DNA of 64,000 nucleotides from positions 341,892 to 405,891 of the forward strand of contig NZ_JADQBZ010000002.1 of the NCBI RefSeq assembly GCF_016278365.1. The letters run 5' to 3'. Below, piece by piece: positions 8,295 to 17,731 of the stretch; position 1 is the stretch's first letter; the number at the start of each line of letters is the position of its first letter. Below the pieces are notes generated by a model. It was not told the origin of the DNA and searched no databases. It was given only the letters and a program-made list of their open reading frames with translations. This DNA comes from Methanolobus sp. Its GTDB lineage: Archaea; Halobacteriota; Methanosarcinia; Methanosarcinales; Methanosarcinaceae. The translations under genes were made by a program, and so were the position numbers.

Positions 8295-10211
8295 ATGAAA
8301 AATAAAGCCAAAAACTACCAGAACAAATGCAAAAGCAGACCAAGGACACTCGGGCCTGTCTCACGTCTTGAAGAACATGTGAATCCGGAGTGGTGGAAAA
8401 AGATATTCAATTCCCTTTACCTGAAAACAGATGCAGATATAGTTGATGATGCCGCCATCACCAGACAGGAGATAGACACTTTTCACAACATCCTCAAATT
8501 AACACCTGAGAGTCACGTGCTTGACCTGTGCTGCGGGCAGGGAAGGCATACACTGGAGCTTGCAAGAAGAGGCATGAAGAATGTGGAAGGGCTGGATAGA
8601 TCCCATTATCTTATCCAGAAGGCAAAGACATCTGCGAAAAAAGAGGGACTGAGTATTAAGTTCAGGGAAGGCGATGCCAGGAAAACCCCCTATATAACTG
8701 ATAGTTTCGATGCGGTCATGCTTCTGGGAAACAGTTTTGGTTATTTTGAAACAGCTGAAGAAGACCTGAGAGTATTAAAAGAAGTCAAACGGATACTCAA
8801 GCCCTGGGGAAAGATCCTGCTTGATGTGGCGGATGGTTCTTATCTTAAAGAGAATTACCAGCCAAGGTCCTGGGAATGGATCGATAAACACAATTTTGTG
8901 TGCAGGGAGCGGTCCATATCCATCGACGGTCAGAAGCTGATATCAAGAGAGGTAATCGTCAACGAAACCTCGGGTGTTGTTGCAGACCAGTTCTACGCAG
9001 AGCGACTTTATACAAACGAAGGCCTCATTGAACTTCTGAAGGAGGCAGAATTTACAGATATAGAGATAGTGGATTCCATTAAGTCCGAGACCCTCCGCAA
9101 CCAGGACCTGGGAATGATGGAAAGGCGCATATTCGTAACTGCATCTATCAAGAAGGAATGGACACCCAAGAAGAAGAAAACAAAAGATGCTGAAAAGAAC
9201 ATAGTGGTCGTTTTCGGGGACCCGAAGAAGAGAGATGAACTAAAACCCTCTGGCGTCTTTGATGATGACGACCTGTATACCATTGATCAGCTGAAAGGCA
9301 GTATCCAGCCAGCCGAAGGTTACTCTTTCAAATACCTGGACAACCACGATACGCTCATCCCTGACCTTGCAAAGCTCAAAGGCAAAGTAGATTTCGTGTT
9401 CAACCTGTGTGACGAGGGTTACAGCAACGATCCCAGAAGGGAACTGCATGTACCCGCACTGCTGGAAATGCTGGGTATCCCCTACACCGGATCAGGACCT
9501 CAATGTCTTGCATTCTGTTATGATAAGGCACTTGTCAGAGGAATTGCAAAGGATCTGGAAGTACCGGTGCCTGAAGGTATAATCATAAAGGCGGAGGACA
9601 GCATGTTTGAGCTACCATTGGGCTTCCCAGTTATTGTAAAACCTAACTTTGGCGATTCGAGTTTCGGACTTAACCAGCACAGCGTATGTAACAGCTATGA
9701 TGAAGTTGTCAGGGCCATCTACGGCATAAGAGAGGGTCTGGGATACGATAAACCGATACTCATTGAAGAGTTCCTGACAGGAAAGGACCTCAGCATAGGG
9801 ATCATCGGCAACCCTCCTGAGAACTACACAGTCCTTCCTATAATTCAGGAGGACTACTCCGAGCTTCCGGAGGACCTGCCAAAGGTGTGTGGATATGAGG
9901 CAAAGTGGATACCGGAATCACCATACTGGAAAATAAAATCTGTTTCTGCGGACCTGCCACGGGATATAGAAGAAAAGATCATAGATTGCAGCCTGAAGCT
10001 CATCAACCGGCTTGAGTGCAGGGATTACACTCGCCTTGACTGGAGACTTGATGCAGCAGGCAACCCTAAGCTTCTGGAAGTGAACCCAAATCCAGGCTGG
10101 TGCTGGGACGGCCACCTGGCAAAGATGGCAAAGCTTGCTGGCATTTCATACGAGGAAATGCTGCTATATATACTCAAGAGCGCGGATGAAAGAATTTTTG
10201 CACAGAAATGA
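8295..10211 (+). CDS. Fusion protein: SAM methyltransferase + D-Ala-D-Ala-ligase-like ATP-grasp
   Basis: 638 residues with two enzyme halves. Residues ~65-290 are a class I methyltransferase: VLDLCCGQGRHTLELA (motif I), then MLLGNSFGYFET. A basic linker (KKEWTPKKKKT, ~294-305) leads to an ATP-grasp domain similar to D-alanine-D-alanine ligase (~310-630): YTGSGPQCLAFCYDK, GFPVIVKPNFGDSSFG, ILIEEFLTGKDLSIG, YTRLDWRLD and the Mg-binding LLEVNPNPG. D-Ala-D-Ala ligases serve murein synthesis, which is not expected in Methanosarcinales. A role in a modified dipeptide, small natural product or wall/cofactor conjugate is inferred only. GAGGG 8 bases upstream supports the ATG. No partner gene is adjacent, and a hairpin follows the stop. 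Confidence 0.85.
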   Translation: MKNKAKNYQNKCKSRPRTLGPVSRLEEHVNPEWWKKIFNSLYLKTDADIVDDAAITRQEIDTFHNILKLTPESHVLDLCCGQGRHTLELARRGMKNVEGLDRSHYLIQKAKTSAKKEGLSIKFREGDARKTPYITDSFDAVMLLGNSFGYFETAEEDLRVLKEVKRILKPWGKILLDVADGSYLKENYQPRSWEWIDKHNFVCRERSISIDGQKLISREVIVNETSGVVADQFYAERLYTNEGLIELLKEAEFTDIEIVDSIKSETLRNQDLGMMERRIFVTASIKKEWTPKKKKTKDAEKNIVVVFGDPKKRDELKPSGVFDDDDLYTIDQLKGSIQPAEGYSFKYLDNHDTLIPDLAKLKGKVDFVFNLCDEGYSNDPRRELHVPALLEMLGIPYTGSGPQCLAFCYDKALVRGIAKDLEVPVPEGIIIKAEDSMFELPLGFPVIVKPNFGDSSFGLNQHSVCNSYDEVVRAIYGIREGLGYDKPILIEEFLTGKDLSIGIIGNPPENYTVLPIIQEDYSELPEDLPKVCGYEAKWIPESPYWKIKSVSADLPRDIEEKIIDCSLKLINRLECRDYTRLDWRLDAAGNPKLLEVNPNPGWCWDGHLAKMAKLAGISYEEMLLYILKSADERIFAQK

Positions 10212-10248
10212 ACCTTTGAAGACATTGATATTCGAGATTCACAGGGAG

Positions 10249-10268
10249 GAGTAAGTTCTTACTTACTC
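10249..10268 (+). terminator. Hairpin after the methyltransferase/ATP-grasp gene
   Basis: A perfect 8-bp inverted repeat, GAGTAAGT / ACTTACTC, with a TCTT loop lies 38 bases after the stop. Only a weak T-rich tract follows (GATTTACTTG). It could be a terminator or an mRNA-end stabiliser. Confidence 0.4.
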
Positions 10269-10488
10269 TCTCCGATTTACTTGCCTCCAGATGGATTCTG
10301 AATTGTATTTTAGTACATGTTATTCCTCATGATTATTAGTTTTCCGAGGTTAATCACAGTCTGCTGCCGGAACTAAGTTAAATATAGTATTTTTGAAAGG
10401 GTTTATTTAAGTAGGATTCCGGCAGAAAGTTAACCTGAAAGATGTCGACATATTTGTATAATCAGTACAAGCAGAGATAGGGGAGAAC

Positions 10489-10665
10489 ATGGAAGTAAAT
10501 CGCGGCATAGGGGAGCAGCTGGAAGATATTGGAGAGATAGATGTTGTTGTGGGAATCCTTACAAAGAATGTAGAACCCACTATATTGCATGTAATGAACG
10601 TTGTAAGAGAGGGAATACTTCAATACCTTTCTCGATGGCATACCTCAAAGAGGTTCTTGGCATGA
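10489..10665 (+). pseudogene. Severed 5' end of a family-2-type glycosyltransferase gene
   Basis: A 58-codon ORF starts at an ATG with GGGGAG 3 bases upstream. Residues ~18-46 (IDVVVGILTKN, TILHVMNVVREGILQYL) resemble the first beta strand and helix of GT2/glucosyl-3-phosphoglycerate-synthase-type enzymes. After ~10630 the frame reads through the antisense of the alkD 3' end and stops at a TGA. The rest of a GT gene (DxD motif, acceptor domain) is absent. I read this as the 5' remnant of a gene cut by a rearrangement. It could still make a short peptide. Confidence 0.5.
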
Positions 10666-11314
10666 CCGTCTTATTTTTCATCACATATTCGAATATTTCC
10701 TGCTGGTGCGCTTTACCTGCTTCCTTGAGCATCCACCCATAACCCTTGCGTACAAGGTCATCTTCATCTTCTAGCAGCCGGTCGGCTATTTCCAGGACAT
10801 CTTCCAGGAATTTCCCGTTCCTGGCTGGCAGCACAAGAGTAACAGCTGCAGCCCTCCTGAACCACCGGTTATCAGAGGCGGTCCACTCTTTGAGCCTGTG
10901 CATGTAATCGGGATAAGTTTCAATGAACGTGGCAACCGAATGATTACATAAAGTATCGCATTTTGCCCAATTGTTAACGTATTTCCCAATCCATTCTTCA
11001 AATATCTCAAAGTCAGAAGGCTCGTAGTATTTCCTGAAACGGTAAACCCAGTCAAAAGCAACAGAGGATTCTTCAAAGAGGTCTGATGCAAGGAGATGTT
11101 CGCACAGAGAAAATACCTCCTGCTTGCTTTCATCCTTTATCTGCCGGAAGTATTTATCTGCGATTTTAATGACAGTTGCTGCCTTTACACCATAACAGTT
11201 TATCCCTTCCTTGAAAAAGCGCGCAGATGAAGCTTTTGTTTTTTCTTCTGCACTTTGGGCCAGTTCCACCCTTATACTTGATACAAGATCTTCATGCATT
11301 TGCTCGCCAGCCAT
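10580..11314 (-). CDS. AlkD-like DNA alkylation-repair / HEAT-repeat protein
   Basis: About 244 residues from the ATG at 11314 (MAGEQMHEDLV), all helical. It has AlkD-family segments: YGVKAATVIKIADKYF, VAFDWVYRFRK, WAKCDTLCNH, NRWFRRAAAVTLVLPAR and WMLKEAGK. AlkD glycosylases excise bulky or cationic alkylated bases using HEAT-like repeats. An ATG five codons later (11299) is an equally possible start; the longer frame to 11479 runs under the pirin 5' end and is unlikely. The last ~12 residues (IEVFPLLQRSLHAI region) are encoded antisense to the glycosyltransferase remnant and look acquired, so the native C-terminus may have been replaced. Confidence 0.8.
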   Translation of the reverse strand: MAGEQMHEDLVSSIRVELAQSAEEKTKASSARFFKEGINCYGVKAATVIKIADKYFRQIKDESKQEVFSLCEHLLASDLFEESSVAFDWVYRFRKYYEPSDFEIFEEWIGKYVNNWAKCDTLCNHSVATFIETYPDYMHRLKEWTASDNRWFRRAAAVTLVLPARNGKFLEDVLEIADRLLEDEDDLVRKGYGWMLKEAGKAHQQEIFEYVMKNKTVMPRTSLRYAIEKGIEVFPLLQRSLHAI

Positions 11315-11392
11315 GGTTTCTTTTGTAAAGATATAAAGAAGATGACACAAATGGTTAATACGGCTTACGGACGATATCCATAGGGGGAAACA

Positions 11393-12292
11393 ATGGACAA
11401 TACCAGCGATATAAGCAATACCAGTAATGTCAGACAGATACTGAAGAGCGTGCCGATCACCGAAGGGGCCGGAGTGCATCTAAAAAGGGCGTTCACTTCA
11501 AGCAGAGGCCCGGACCTAGACCCGTTCCTTATGCTTGACAATTTCCACTCGGGCAATCCGAGTGATTACAGGATGGGATTCCCGTGGCATCCACATCGTG
11601 GTATGGAAACTATAACATACATGATTTCCGGGAGTGTGGAGCACAGGGACAGCCTCGGGAACAAAGGCACGATAGGCCCCGGCGACATACAGTGGATGAC
11701 CGCGGGCAGCGGCATAATACACCAGGAAATGCCAAAGGGAAACGAGAATGGAGAACTCTGGGGACTACAACTGTGGACAAACCTCCCTGCAGCACATAAG
11801 ATGATGCAGCCCAGATACAGGGAAATTAAAAGTGAACAGATACCTTCAGTGCATACCATGAACGGCACCGTGGTCAAAGTGATATGCGGAGATGTCGATG
11901 GGATGCACGGACCTGTTAAGGATATCATGACTGAGATAGAATATCTGGATGTGAACATACCGGCCAACGCCTCATTCAGGCATCCCACGCAGCCGGAAAA
12001 TACTATTATGGCATATGTTCTGGAAGGAGAGGGTTATTTCGACCCGGAAGGTACCTTATCTGCAGGAAGTGAGAGCCTTGTCATATTCGAGAGTGATTAC
12101 TGGGTAGAAGTAAAAGCTGCAGACAAAGGAATAAGGTTCCTGTTGCTTTCAGGCAAACCATTGAATGAACCTGTTGCATGGCGCGGACCGGTAGTAATGA
12201 ACACGCAGGAAGAATTAAGACAGGCTTTTGAAGATTACAGGGAGGACAGGTTCGTAAAAGGAGAAGCCCATTTTACAGAAAGCTCACAATAA
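11393..12292 (+). CDS. Pirin family protein (bicupin)
   Basis: 299 residues. The N-terminal cupin holds the pirin signature: FPWHPHRGMETITYM, GPGDIQWMTAGSGIIHQEMP (metal-binding His, His and His-Glu). A pirin C-terminal cupin domain follows (~180-290). Pirins are iron-binding proteins; some have quercetinase activity and others act as redox-sensitive regulators. Which applies here cannot be told. GGGGG 5 bases before the ATG supports the start. It is divergent from the alkD-like gene and convergent with the DUF1624-like gene. Confidence 0.92.
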   Translation: MDNTSDISNTSNVRQILKSVPITEGAGVHLKRAFTSSRGPDLDPFLMLDNFHSGNPSDYRMGFPWHPHRGMETITYMISGSVEHRDSLGNKGTIGPGDIQWMTAGSGIIHQEMPKGNENGELWGLQLWTNLPAAHKMMQPRYREIKSEQIPSVHTMNGTVVKVICGDVDGMHGPVKDIMTEIEYLDVNIPANASFRHPTQPENTIMAYVLEGEGYFDPEGTLSAGSESLVIFESDYWVEVKAADKGIRFLLLSGKPLNEPVAWRGPVVMNTQEELRQAFEDYREDRFVKGEAHFTESSQ

Positions 12293-12306
12293 AGGTCCCA
12301 TCAAAA

Positions 12307-13110
12307 CTAAAATGGCATAAAATCAATATTCGTAAATCCTCCAAGTATCAGGAAGCCTATGATCAATGGTTGATGCACCAGGTAAATAAAAAGTGAGTTC
12401 CTGCCCAGAAGACCAAACAGTCTCACCAGATAATTATTTTCAAGGTCACGTATCCTGAACTGCCTCCTATAACCACGGTACAGGATGTTTCCGGCTGAAA
12501 CACCCAGGAGGACCAGGCCGAACCAGGGAATTAAAGGGACGTAATCTATGGAATAAAAACCGTAGGGCCTGAGGCCAAGCCAGAGCAACCAGGGAAAATC
12601 AACATATGCACCTTCTGCAAAAAAACCTATGAAAAGGATAGCCAGACCTACAAACAGGGGTTTCATCTGAAATTTAAGAAAAGGATATGCCAGGATAATA
12701 GAAACGCCTATCAGGTGAAGTATCCCGAAAAAGATGGTACCGCGGGGAAGAAGTGTGCCTGTGACAAAGGTAATGACAAGTCCCCATGAGAATATAGCAG
12801 CACCCCTTCTTACATATTTGGGAAATAGACTACGATTTCCACTTGCACGACTCCTTGCCCGGGAATAACTAAGAGTGAGGGACAGGCCTACAAGGAAAAT
12901 GAAAGTCATAGAAGCACTTCTTCCTATTATCAGCAGGATACCTGAATTAACATCCAGTTCGTATATACCTAAAGATCTCAAGTCGTAGAACAAATGATAG
13001 ATCACCATGAGGACAATCGCCACACCCCGGAAAAAGTCAACCTCCCAGAAGCGAGTCTGGAAAGTCTTGTCTATTGTTTGTCCCATTACTGATGAACCTG
13101 GCACTGCCAT
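12307..13110 (-). CDS. DUF1624 / acyltransferase-like membrane protein
   Basis: 267 residues, about seven to eight membrane helices. It begins RFWEVDFFRGVAIVLMVIYH, which fits the heparan-alpha-glucosaminide N-acetyltransferase catalytic-like family (DUF1624), and ends with a hydrophobic LFIYLVHQPLIIG helix typical of that group. A role in acyl transfer to a surface glycan is possible but unproven. It starts 2 bases after the zinc-ribbon gene and is surely co-transcribed with it. GGAAG 5 bases upstream favours the first ATG; a second ATG eight codons in is possible. Confidence 0.75.
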   Translation of the reverse strand: MAVPGSSVMGQTIDKTFQTRFWEVDFFRGVAIVLMVIYHLFYDLRSLGIYELDVNSGILLIIGRSASMTFIFLVGLSLTLSYSRARSRASGNRSLFPKYVRRGAAIFSWGLVITFVTGTLLPRGTIFFGILHLIGVSIILAYPFLKFQMKPLFVGLAILFIGFFAEGAYVDFPWLLWLGLRPYGFYSIDYVPLIPWFGLVLLGVSAGNILYRGYRRQFRIRDLENNYLVRLFGLLGRNSLFIYLVHQPLIIGFLILGGFTNIDFMPF

Positions 13111-13112
13111 CT

Positions 13113-13577
13113 TTACTTCCTATCCTTATCCCTTTTGAACATGGAAGACAGATGCAGTGCATAGGTACCATCTTCTTTTATCGCCATCACTATTTCCTTG
13201 CGATCGAAAAGGGATTCAAGGTTCAGCTCATAGGAACCCGGGCCCAGTATACGTACGGATTCCACACGTTCGCCTTCATCTTCTGAGATACTTCGGTCTT
13301 TTTTCTCAGGACCGATTATCTCATCGATCTCCCGTATTATCTTTCCTGCAGGCTTATCTTCAGGCTTGTGTCCTGAACTCTCATCTATTACCGTATGATG
13401 TTCAGTCCCTCTCCCAGCCTCACCTTTATCACCTTCAGATGCCTCTTTTTCAGCTCGCTCCTTTTCTTCCTCTTTTACGTAGAGGAACTTATTCCAACCG
13501 CAGCTAGGACAGCCGCTAAGTATAACGGGAGCACCGTCGTCGAATATTGATTCACATCGTGTGCACTTGTGAGGCAT
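13113..13577 (-). CDS. Archaeal zinc-ribbon protein (DUF2072/OapC-like)
   Basis: 154 residues. The N-terminal zinc ribbon has paired cysteines CTRC and CPSC (~5-27, LSGCPSCGWNKFLY). A long acidic/charged linker (~35-105) follows, then a compact end (VRILGPGSYELNLESLF, EIVMAIKEDGTYALHL). This layout matches an archaea-specific family of unknown function (COG3364/DUF2072). Its membrane neighbour starts 2 bases downstream. Confidence 0.75.
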   Translation of the reverse strand: MPHKCTRCESIFDDGAPVILSGCPSCGWNKFLYVKEEEKERAEKEASEGDKGEAGRGTEHHTVIDESSGHKPEDKPAGKIIREIDEIIGPEKKDRSISEDEGERVESVRILGPGSYELNLESLFDRKEIVMAIKEDGTYALHLSSMFKRDKDRK

Positions 13578-13647
13578 GGTTCACCGGATTATATAAGCAC
13601 TATGTATATTAAAATCCTTGCGATAATCTGCAGATAAGGATAAGACA

Positions 13648-14511
13648 TCACCTATTAAGATATCTCCCAATCAACGGTCCCAGTCTCCTTCTGGTTTCAT
13701 AAGATATCATCCCGGGAGAGGTTGTAATAGCCCCTGCCAAGGCATCCTTGCACATGCACTTCTGATCCGGGCTTATCTTTCCGATGGCTTCCACAATAAT
13801 ATCCTTTACGGCAGCTTCGTTCTTGACAGCGTTCTCAATGACCGTTTCTATAGTGACATCCTCCTCATTCCATACATCGTAGTCTGTCACAGTGGCTATC
13901 ATGGAGTAGCATATTTCCGCTTCACGTGCCAGTTTGGCCTCAGGTATTGCAGTCATGCCAATAATATCAAAGCCCAGCGCCTGGTATACCCTGGACTCTG
14001 CACGTGTCGAGAACTGCGGGCCCTCCATGCACACATAAGTTCCGCCTTCCTTTACATCATAGCCTTTGGACCGGGCAATATCCACAAGAGATGATGACAT
14101 TTCGGGGCAGAACGGGTCAGCAAATCCTATGTGTGCCACGATTCCACCCTCAAAGAATGTGGAAGGTCTTGATCTTGTGCGGTCATATATCTGGTCCGGG
14201 ATGACAATATCAAGTGGAGCCAGTTCTTTTTTCAGACTACCAACTGCAGATGCTGCTATGATGCGCTTGACGCCCAGTTTCTTCAGTGCAAAGATATTCG
14301 CCCTGGAGTTGAGCTCGGTAGGAGATATCCTGTGTCCGGTACCATGTCTTGGCAGAAAACACACACTTTTATCGCCATGTTCACCTATAATGATCGAGTC
14401 AGAAGGTTTTCCAAAGGGAGTGTCGATATCAACAGTCCGTACCTTATCCAGCATATTGGTATCGTAGATACCGCTTCCGCCTATGATGGCAATATCAGCC
14501 TTTTCATTCAT
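13648..14511 (-). CDS. mtnP: S-methyl-5'-thioadenosine / purine-nucleoside phosphorylase
   Basis: 287 residues from the ATG at 14511 (MNEKADIAIIGGSGIYD), with GAGAGG 6 bases upstream; longer reading frames would overlap the PRTase gene. Motifs: phosphate-binding CFLPRHGTGHRISPTE, IIAASAVGSL, and CMEGPQFSTRAESRVYQ with GMTAIPEAKLAREAEICY. It cleaves MTA (or inosine/guanosine in some archaeal paralogues) with phosphate. A C-terminal extension with CMCKDALAGAI is typical of archaeal MTAP-like enzymes. It follows the PRTase gene by 31 bases, which suggests a purine-salvage pair. Confidence 0.9.
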   Translation of the reverse strand: MNEKADIAIIGGSGIYDTNMLDKVRTVDIDTPFGKPSDSIIIGEHGDKSVCFLPRHGTGHRISPTELNSRANIFALKKLGVKRIIAASAVGSLKKELAPLDIVIPDQIYDRTRSRPSTFFEGGIVAHIGFADPFCPEMSSSLVDIARSKGYDVKEGGTYVCMEGPQFSTRAESRVYQALGFDIIGMTAIPEAKLAREAEICYSMIATVTDYDVWNEEDVTIETVIENAVKNEAAVKDIIVEAIGKISPDQKCMCKDALAGAITTSPGMISYETRRRLGPLIGRYLNR

Positions 14512-14542
14512 GAGATTCCTCTCTTTCATATCCAGGGAACAC

Positions 14543-15241
14543 TCAAGCCAGTCCCCATGATTGTTTTCCACTCTCCAAGGTCTGCTTCACGATTCCCCTG
14601 CGAGTCATCTCGGCCATGATCTCAGGGAGCCTGCCAGGCTGTGCTATCTCAAAGGAAAAAGAATCTAGCGAATGATGCACGTAAAGTCCATGCCTTATCG
14701 AAGGGATGTCCCATGATGTGCGACTCTCCTTTGACATAAGTCTTGAAATGATGTCTATCATATCTTCCATAAAGTTCCATGGGAAGACAACCCAGGCCCA
14801 CTCTTCAAGGCGCTCACCGCAATATTCCGGATCAAAAGCAGAGCATTCAAGATACTGGAGTGTTGCTGTCCTGACCTCCTTTGGATTCTGTTGCATAACA
14901 TATTCCCTGGAATGCAGGAGACTTTTCCCTGTATCGGCTATATCATCAACGATCAGTACGTTCTTTCCCTTAACGCAATCATTTGCCAGAGGATACCTTA
15001 TCATTGGCTCATTACCTGCAAGTGCAGTCCCGACATAGTGCTCTATCTTAAGACTTGTCAGGTCATCCAGTCCGAGAAAATCACATAGCACACGCCCACC
15101 AAACCAGCCACCTCTTGCAAGAGCTATTATCATGTCGGGCTGATAGCCAGAATCTTTTATCTGGTCTGCAACATTTCTGCATAGATCGTAAATATAATCC
15201 CAGTTTGTAATTACACATTTGAACTTGTCAGGTAACGCCAT
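14543..15241 (-). CDS. Purine-type phosphoribosyltransferase with C-terminal extension
   Basis: 232 residues. The PRTase core (~20-150) contains DMIIALARGGWFGGRVLCDFL and the PRPP loop VLIVDDIADTGKSL (~95-108). It fits the COG2236 xanthine/hypoxanthine-type PRTases. The last ~80 residues (SKESRTSWDIPSIRHGLYVHH to the end) look like a small winged-helix domain, an addition seen in archaeal members. It probably converts a purine base plus PRPP to the nucleotide. GGAGG 7 bases before the ATG. Same operon as mtnP. Confidence 0.85.
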   Translation of the reverse strand: MALPDKFKCVITNWDYIYDLCRNVADQIKDSGYQPDMIIALARGGWFGGRVLCDFLGLDDLTSLKIEHYVGTALAGNEPMIRYPLANDCVKGKNVLIVDDIADTGKSLLHSREYVMQQNPKEVRTATLQYLECSAFDPEYCGERLEEWAWVVFPWNFMEDMIDIISRLMSKESRTSWDIPSIRHGLYVHHSLDSFSFEIAQPGRLPEIMAEMTRRGIVKQTLESGKQSWGLA

Positions 15242-15376
15242 TTTGATTTCCTCCGGATTTTGATATATTTAGACAGAAATGACATATATTCTTTCGCTTT
15301 CCTGCAACCAGACGCAACCTTTATCTGCAATGATACTCTTCTTAGGGGTACCCTTACGAATTGAAGCAATAACCGA

Positions 15377-15451
15377 AGCGGGGTGGGGTAGCCAGGAGAT
15401 CCCGACGGGCTCATAACCCGTAGACCGATGGTTCGAATCCATCCCCCGCTA
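15377..15451 (+). tRNA. Initiator tRNA-Met (CAT)
   Basis: 75-nt cloverleaf. Acceptor AGCGGGG / CCCCGCT (15444-15450), discriminator A at 15451, anticodon CAT at 15412-15414, T arm GATGG-TTCGAAT-CCATC. The A1-U72 pair and three consecutive G-C pairs in the anticodon stem (ACGGG/CCCGT) identify the archaeal initiator. CCA is not encoded. A T-rich stretch at about 15468-15475 may terminate transcription. Confidence 0.95.
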
Positions 15452-15622
15452 CTTCTTTTCAATTCGTTGTTTTTTATCAGAACTATATATATGTTAATTT
15501 TTCTATTTCTTGCTCTATATGACAAGCATGTATGTGATACTTATTACATGAACCAGTTCACAACAACGTTAAATATGAACGCCCATTTATTAGAACTAAA
15601 AGAGAGACAGGATGGTCCTTAA

Positions 15623-16942
15623 ATGGTTATGGATAAATTAGGGAGTTCCTTACAGGATGCCCTCAAGAAACTGGTAAAATCAGGACGTATAGATGAACGA
15701 ACTGTGACCGAGGTAGTCAAGGACATCCAGAGAGCCCTGCTCCAGGCAGATGTTAATGTCAAACTCGTCATGGAGATGTCAAAGCATATCAAAGAGCGGT
15801 CGCTCAATGAAGAGGTTCCCTCAGGTATGAGCCCAAGGGAGCACGTGCTCAGGATAGTCTACCAGGAACTTATCAACATTATCGGAAAAAGTACCGATAT
15901 ACCTCTCAAACCCCAGAAGATAATGATGATAGGGTTGCAGGGTAGCGGTAAGACCACAACCACATCCAAGCTGGCCCGATATTTCCAGAGGAAAGGGCTT
16001 AGACCTGCAGTAATATGCGCCGATACGTTCCGCCCGGGTGCTTACCAGCAACTTAAAACGTTGTGTACCAAACTCGATGTAGCATTCTACGGTGAAGAGG
16101 GAAACCCTGATGCTGTGGGTATAGTTGAGAGAGGACTAAAAGAATTACATAAGTATGATGTCATTATTGTTGACACTGCAGGAAGGCACTCCCTTGAGAA
16201 AGACCTCATCAAGGAAATGGAAGATATACATGCAATGGCACAGCCGGATTATAAGCTTCTCGTACTTGATGGTGCTATCGGGCAGCAGGCTAGCGAGCAG
16301 GCGCGTGCTTTCAATGAATCTATCGGAATATCAGGAGTTATAATCTCCAAGCTGGATGGTACTGCAAAGGGTGGCGGTGCTCTTTCCGCAGTATCCGAGA
16401 CAAATTCCTCAATAGCCTTTATCGGGGTCGGGGAAACGCCTGAGGACCTTGAGAGATTCGAGCCTGACAGGTTCATCTCCAGATTACTTGGGATGGGCGA
16501 TATCAAGAGCCTTATAGAAAAGGCAGAAGAGACGCTGGCAGACGAGGAACTTGACGTACAATCCATGATGATGGGCCGGTTCACTCTCAAGGACATGTAC
16601 AAGCAGCTCGAGAGTCTGAATAAACTCGGACCCATGAAGCAGATCATGCAGATGCTCCCCCTTGGAGGACTCGGAGCAAAGATACCCGAGGACGCTTACC
16701 AGGTTACCGGCGACAAGCTCAAGCGCTACAGGGTACTGATGGACTCCATGACCGAAGAGGAAATGCTCAATCCGAGAGTTATTGGTAGCTCCCGCATAAA
16801 GAGGATAGCCATTGGTTCAGGATCCAGTGCAGAGGATGTGAGGGAACTCCTCAAATATCACAAGATGATGCAGACCGCCATGAAAGGATTCCGCGGCGGC
16901 AAGTTCAACATGCAGAAAATGATGAAGAAAATGGGTATGTGA
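15623..16942 (+). CDS. srp54: Signal recognition particle 54 kDa protein
   Basis: 439 residues in the order N, G, M. The GTPase domain shows G1 [15 protein letters not shown] (~108-122), [17 protein letters not shown] and [11 protein letters not shown]. The methionine-rich M domain (~305-439) binds signal peptides and 7S RNA, with a [10 protein letters not shown] tail. It targets secretory and membrane proteins to the Sec translocon via FtsY. A second ATG two codons in (15629) is an alternative start; neither has a clear Shine-Dalgarno motif. Confidence 0.96.
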   Translation: MVMDKLGSSLQDALKKLVKSGRIDERTVTEVVKDIQRALLQADVNVKLVMEMSKHIKERSLNEEVPSGMSPREHVLRIVYQELINIIGKSTDIPLKPQKIMMIGLQGSGKTTTTSKLARYFQRKGLRPAVICADTFRPGAYQQLKTLCTKLDVAFYGEEGNPDAVGIVERGLKELHKYDVIIVDTAGRHSLEKDLIKEMEDIHAMAQPDYKLLVLDGAIGQQASEQARAFNESIGISGVIISKLDGTAKGGGALSAVSETNSSIAFIGVGETPEDLERFEPDRFISRLLGMGDIKSLIEKAEETLADEELDVQSMMMGRFTLKDMYKQLESLNKLGPMKQIMQMLPLGGLGAKIPEDAYQVTGDKLKRYRVLMDSMTEEEMLNPRVIGSSRIKRIAIGSGSSAEDVRELLKYHKMMQTAMKGFRGGKFNMQKMMKKMGM

Positions 16943-16943
16943 G

Positions 16944-17513
16944 CTAGTACCTCTCACATACTTCAAAGAAATTCGTCAGAAGCTTTTCTCCTTTTTCAGT
17001 GTGTGCAACTTCAGGGTGCCACTGTACGCCGTAAATAGGCCTTTCAAAGTGTTTCATGGCCTCGATCTCGCAAATTGGAGACCTTGCGAGCCTTATGAAA
17101 TCTTCCGGCAGCACGCTTACCTCATCGGCATGAGAGGCCCACACATGTGTCCTTGGACCAAGCCCTTTGAGAATCTCATCCTCGTCAATTATCTCAATTT
17201 CCACACTGGCATAGCCTCCCGAGCTACCCTGGCGGACCTCGCCTCCGAATGACTTGGCTATTACCTGATGTCCGAGGCAAATGCCCAGTAGAGGGATGTC
17301 GATACTTTCCAGATACTCTGCACAGTTGCCTGCGCGCTCCATGCTTGGGCCACCGCTCAATATCAATCCATCCGGTTCCATGTCGAGGATATCTTCAACC
17401 GAAGTAGTGTTTGGGATTATTCCGGTATCCATATCAAGGTCCCGGACCGCACGATGGATAAGATGGCAGAACTGGCCATAGTTGTTGATTACAAGAATCT
17501 TTAATGTTCTCAT
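16944..17513 (-). CDS. guaAa: GMP synthase, glutamine amidotransferase subunit
   Basis: 189 residues, the stand-alone archaeal class I amidotransferase subunit. Catalytic cysteine is in [17 protein letters not shown] (~75-91), the His/Glu pair in [16 protein letters not shown]. It passes ammonia to the separate GuaAb synthetase, which is not in this window. It converges on srp54, whose stop is 1 base away. Confidence 0.95.
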   Translation of the reverse strand: MRTLKILVINNYGQFCHLIHRAVRDLDMDTGIIPNTTSVEDILDMEPDGLILSGGPSMERAGNCAEYLESIDIPLLGICLGHQVIAKSFGGEVRQGSSGGYASVEIEIIDEDEILKGLGPRTHVWASHADEVSVLPEDFIRLARSPICEIEAMKHFERPIYGVQWHPEVAHTEKGEKLLTNFFEVCERY

Positions 17514-17683
17514 GTGTTCGACCTTTTATGATGATTTTATGAGGCTATTTAAAGATAATAGAATAATATTGTTGCTATTGTAACTCACGATATAAGACAG
17601 TTTCATATTCCATCTGTCTACGAAACATAGTATTAAGTAAATCTAGATACAAACTATATCAGGAAGAGGAAATTCCATATAAT

Positions 17684-17708
17684 GGTAAATATAATTATTG
17701 TATTTACC
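17684..17708. promoter_or_regulatory. Inverted repeat upstream of the KaiC-like gene
   Basis: GGTAAATA (17684-17691) and TATTTACC (17701-17708) form a perfect 8-bp inverted repeat around a 9-base AT-rich spacer, ending 23 bases before the TTG start. It may be an operator or a leader hairpin. Confidence 0.3.
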
Positions 17709-17731
17709 GTATGGCATAAAGAGGAATTGTT

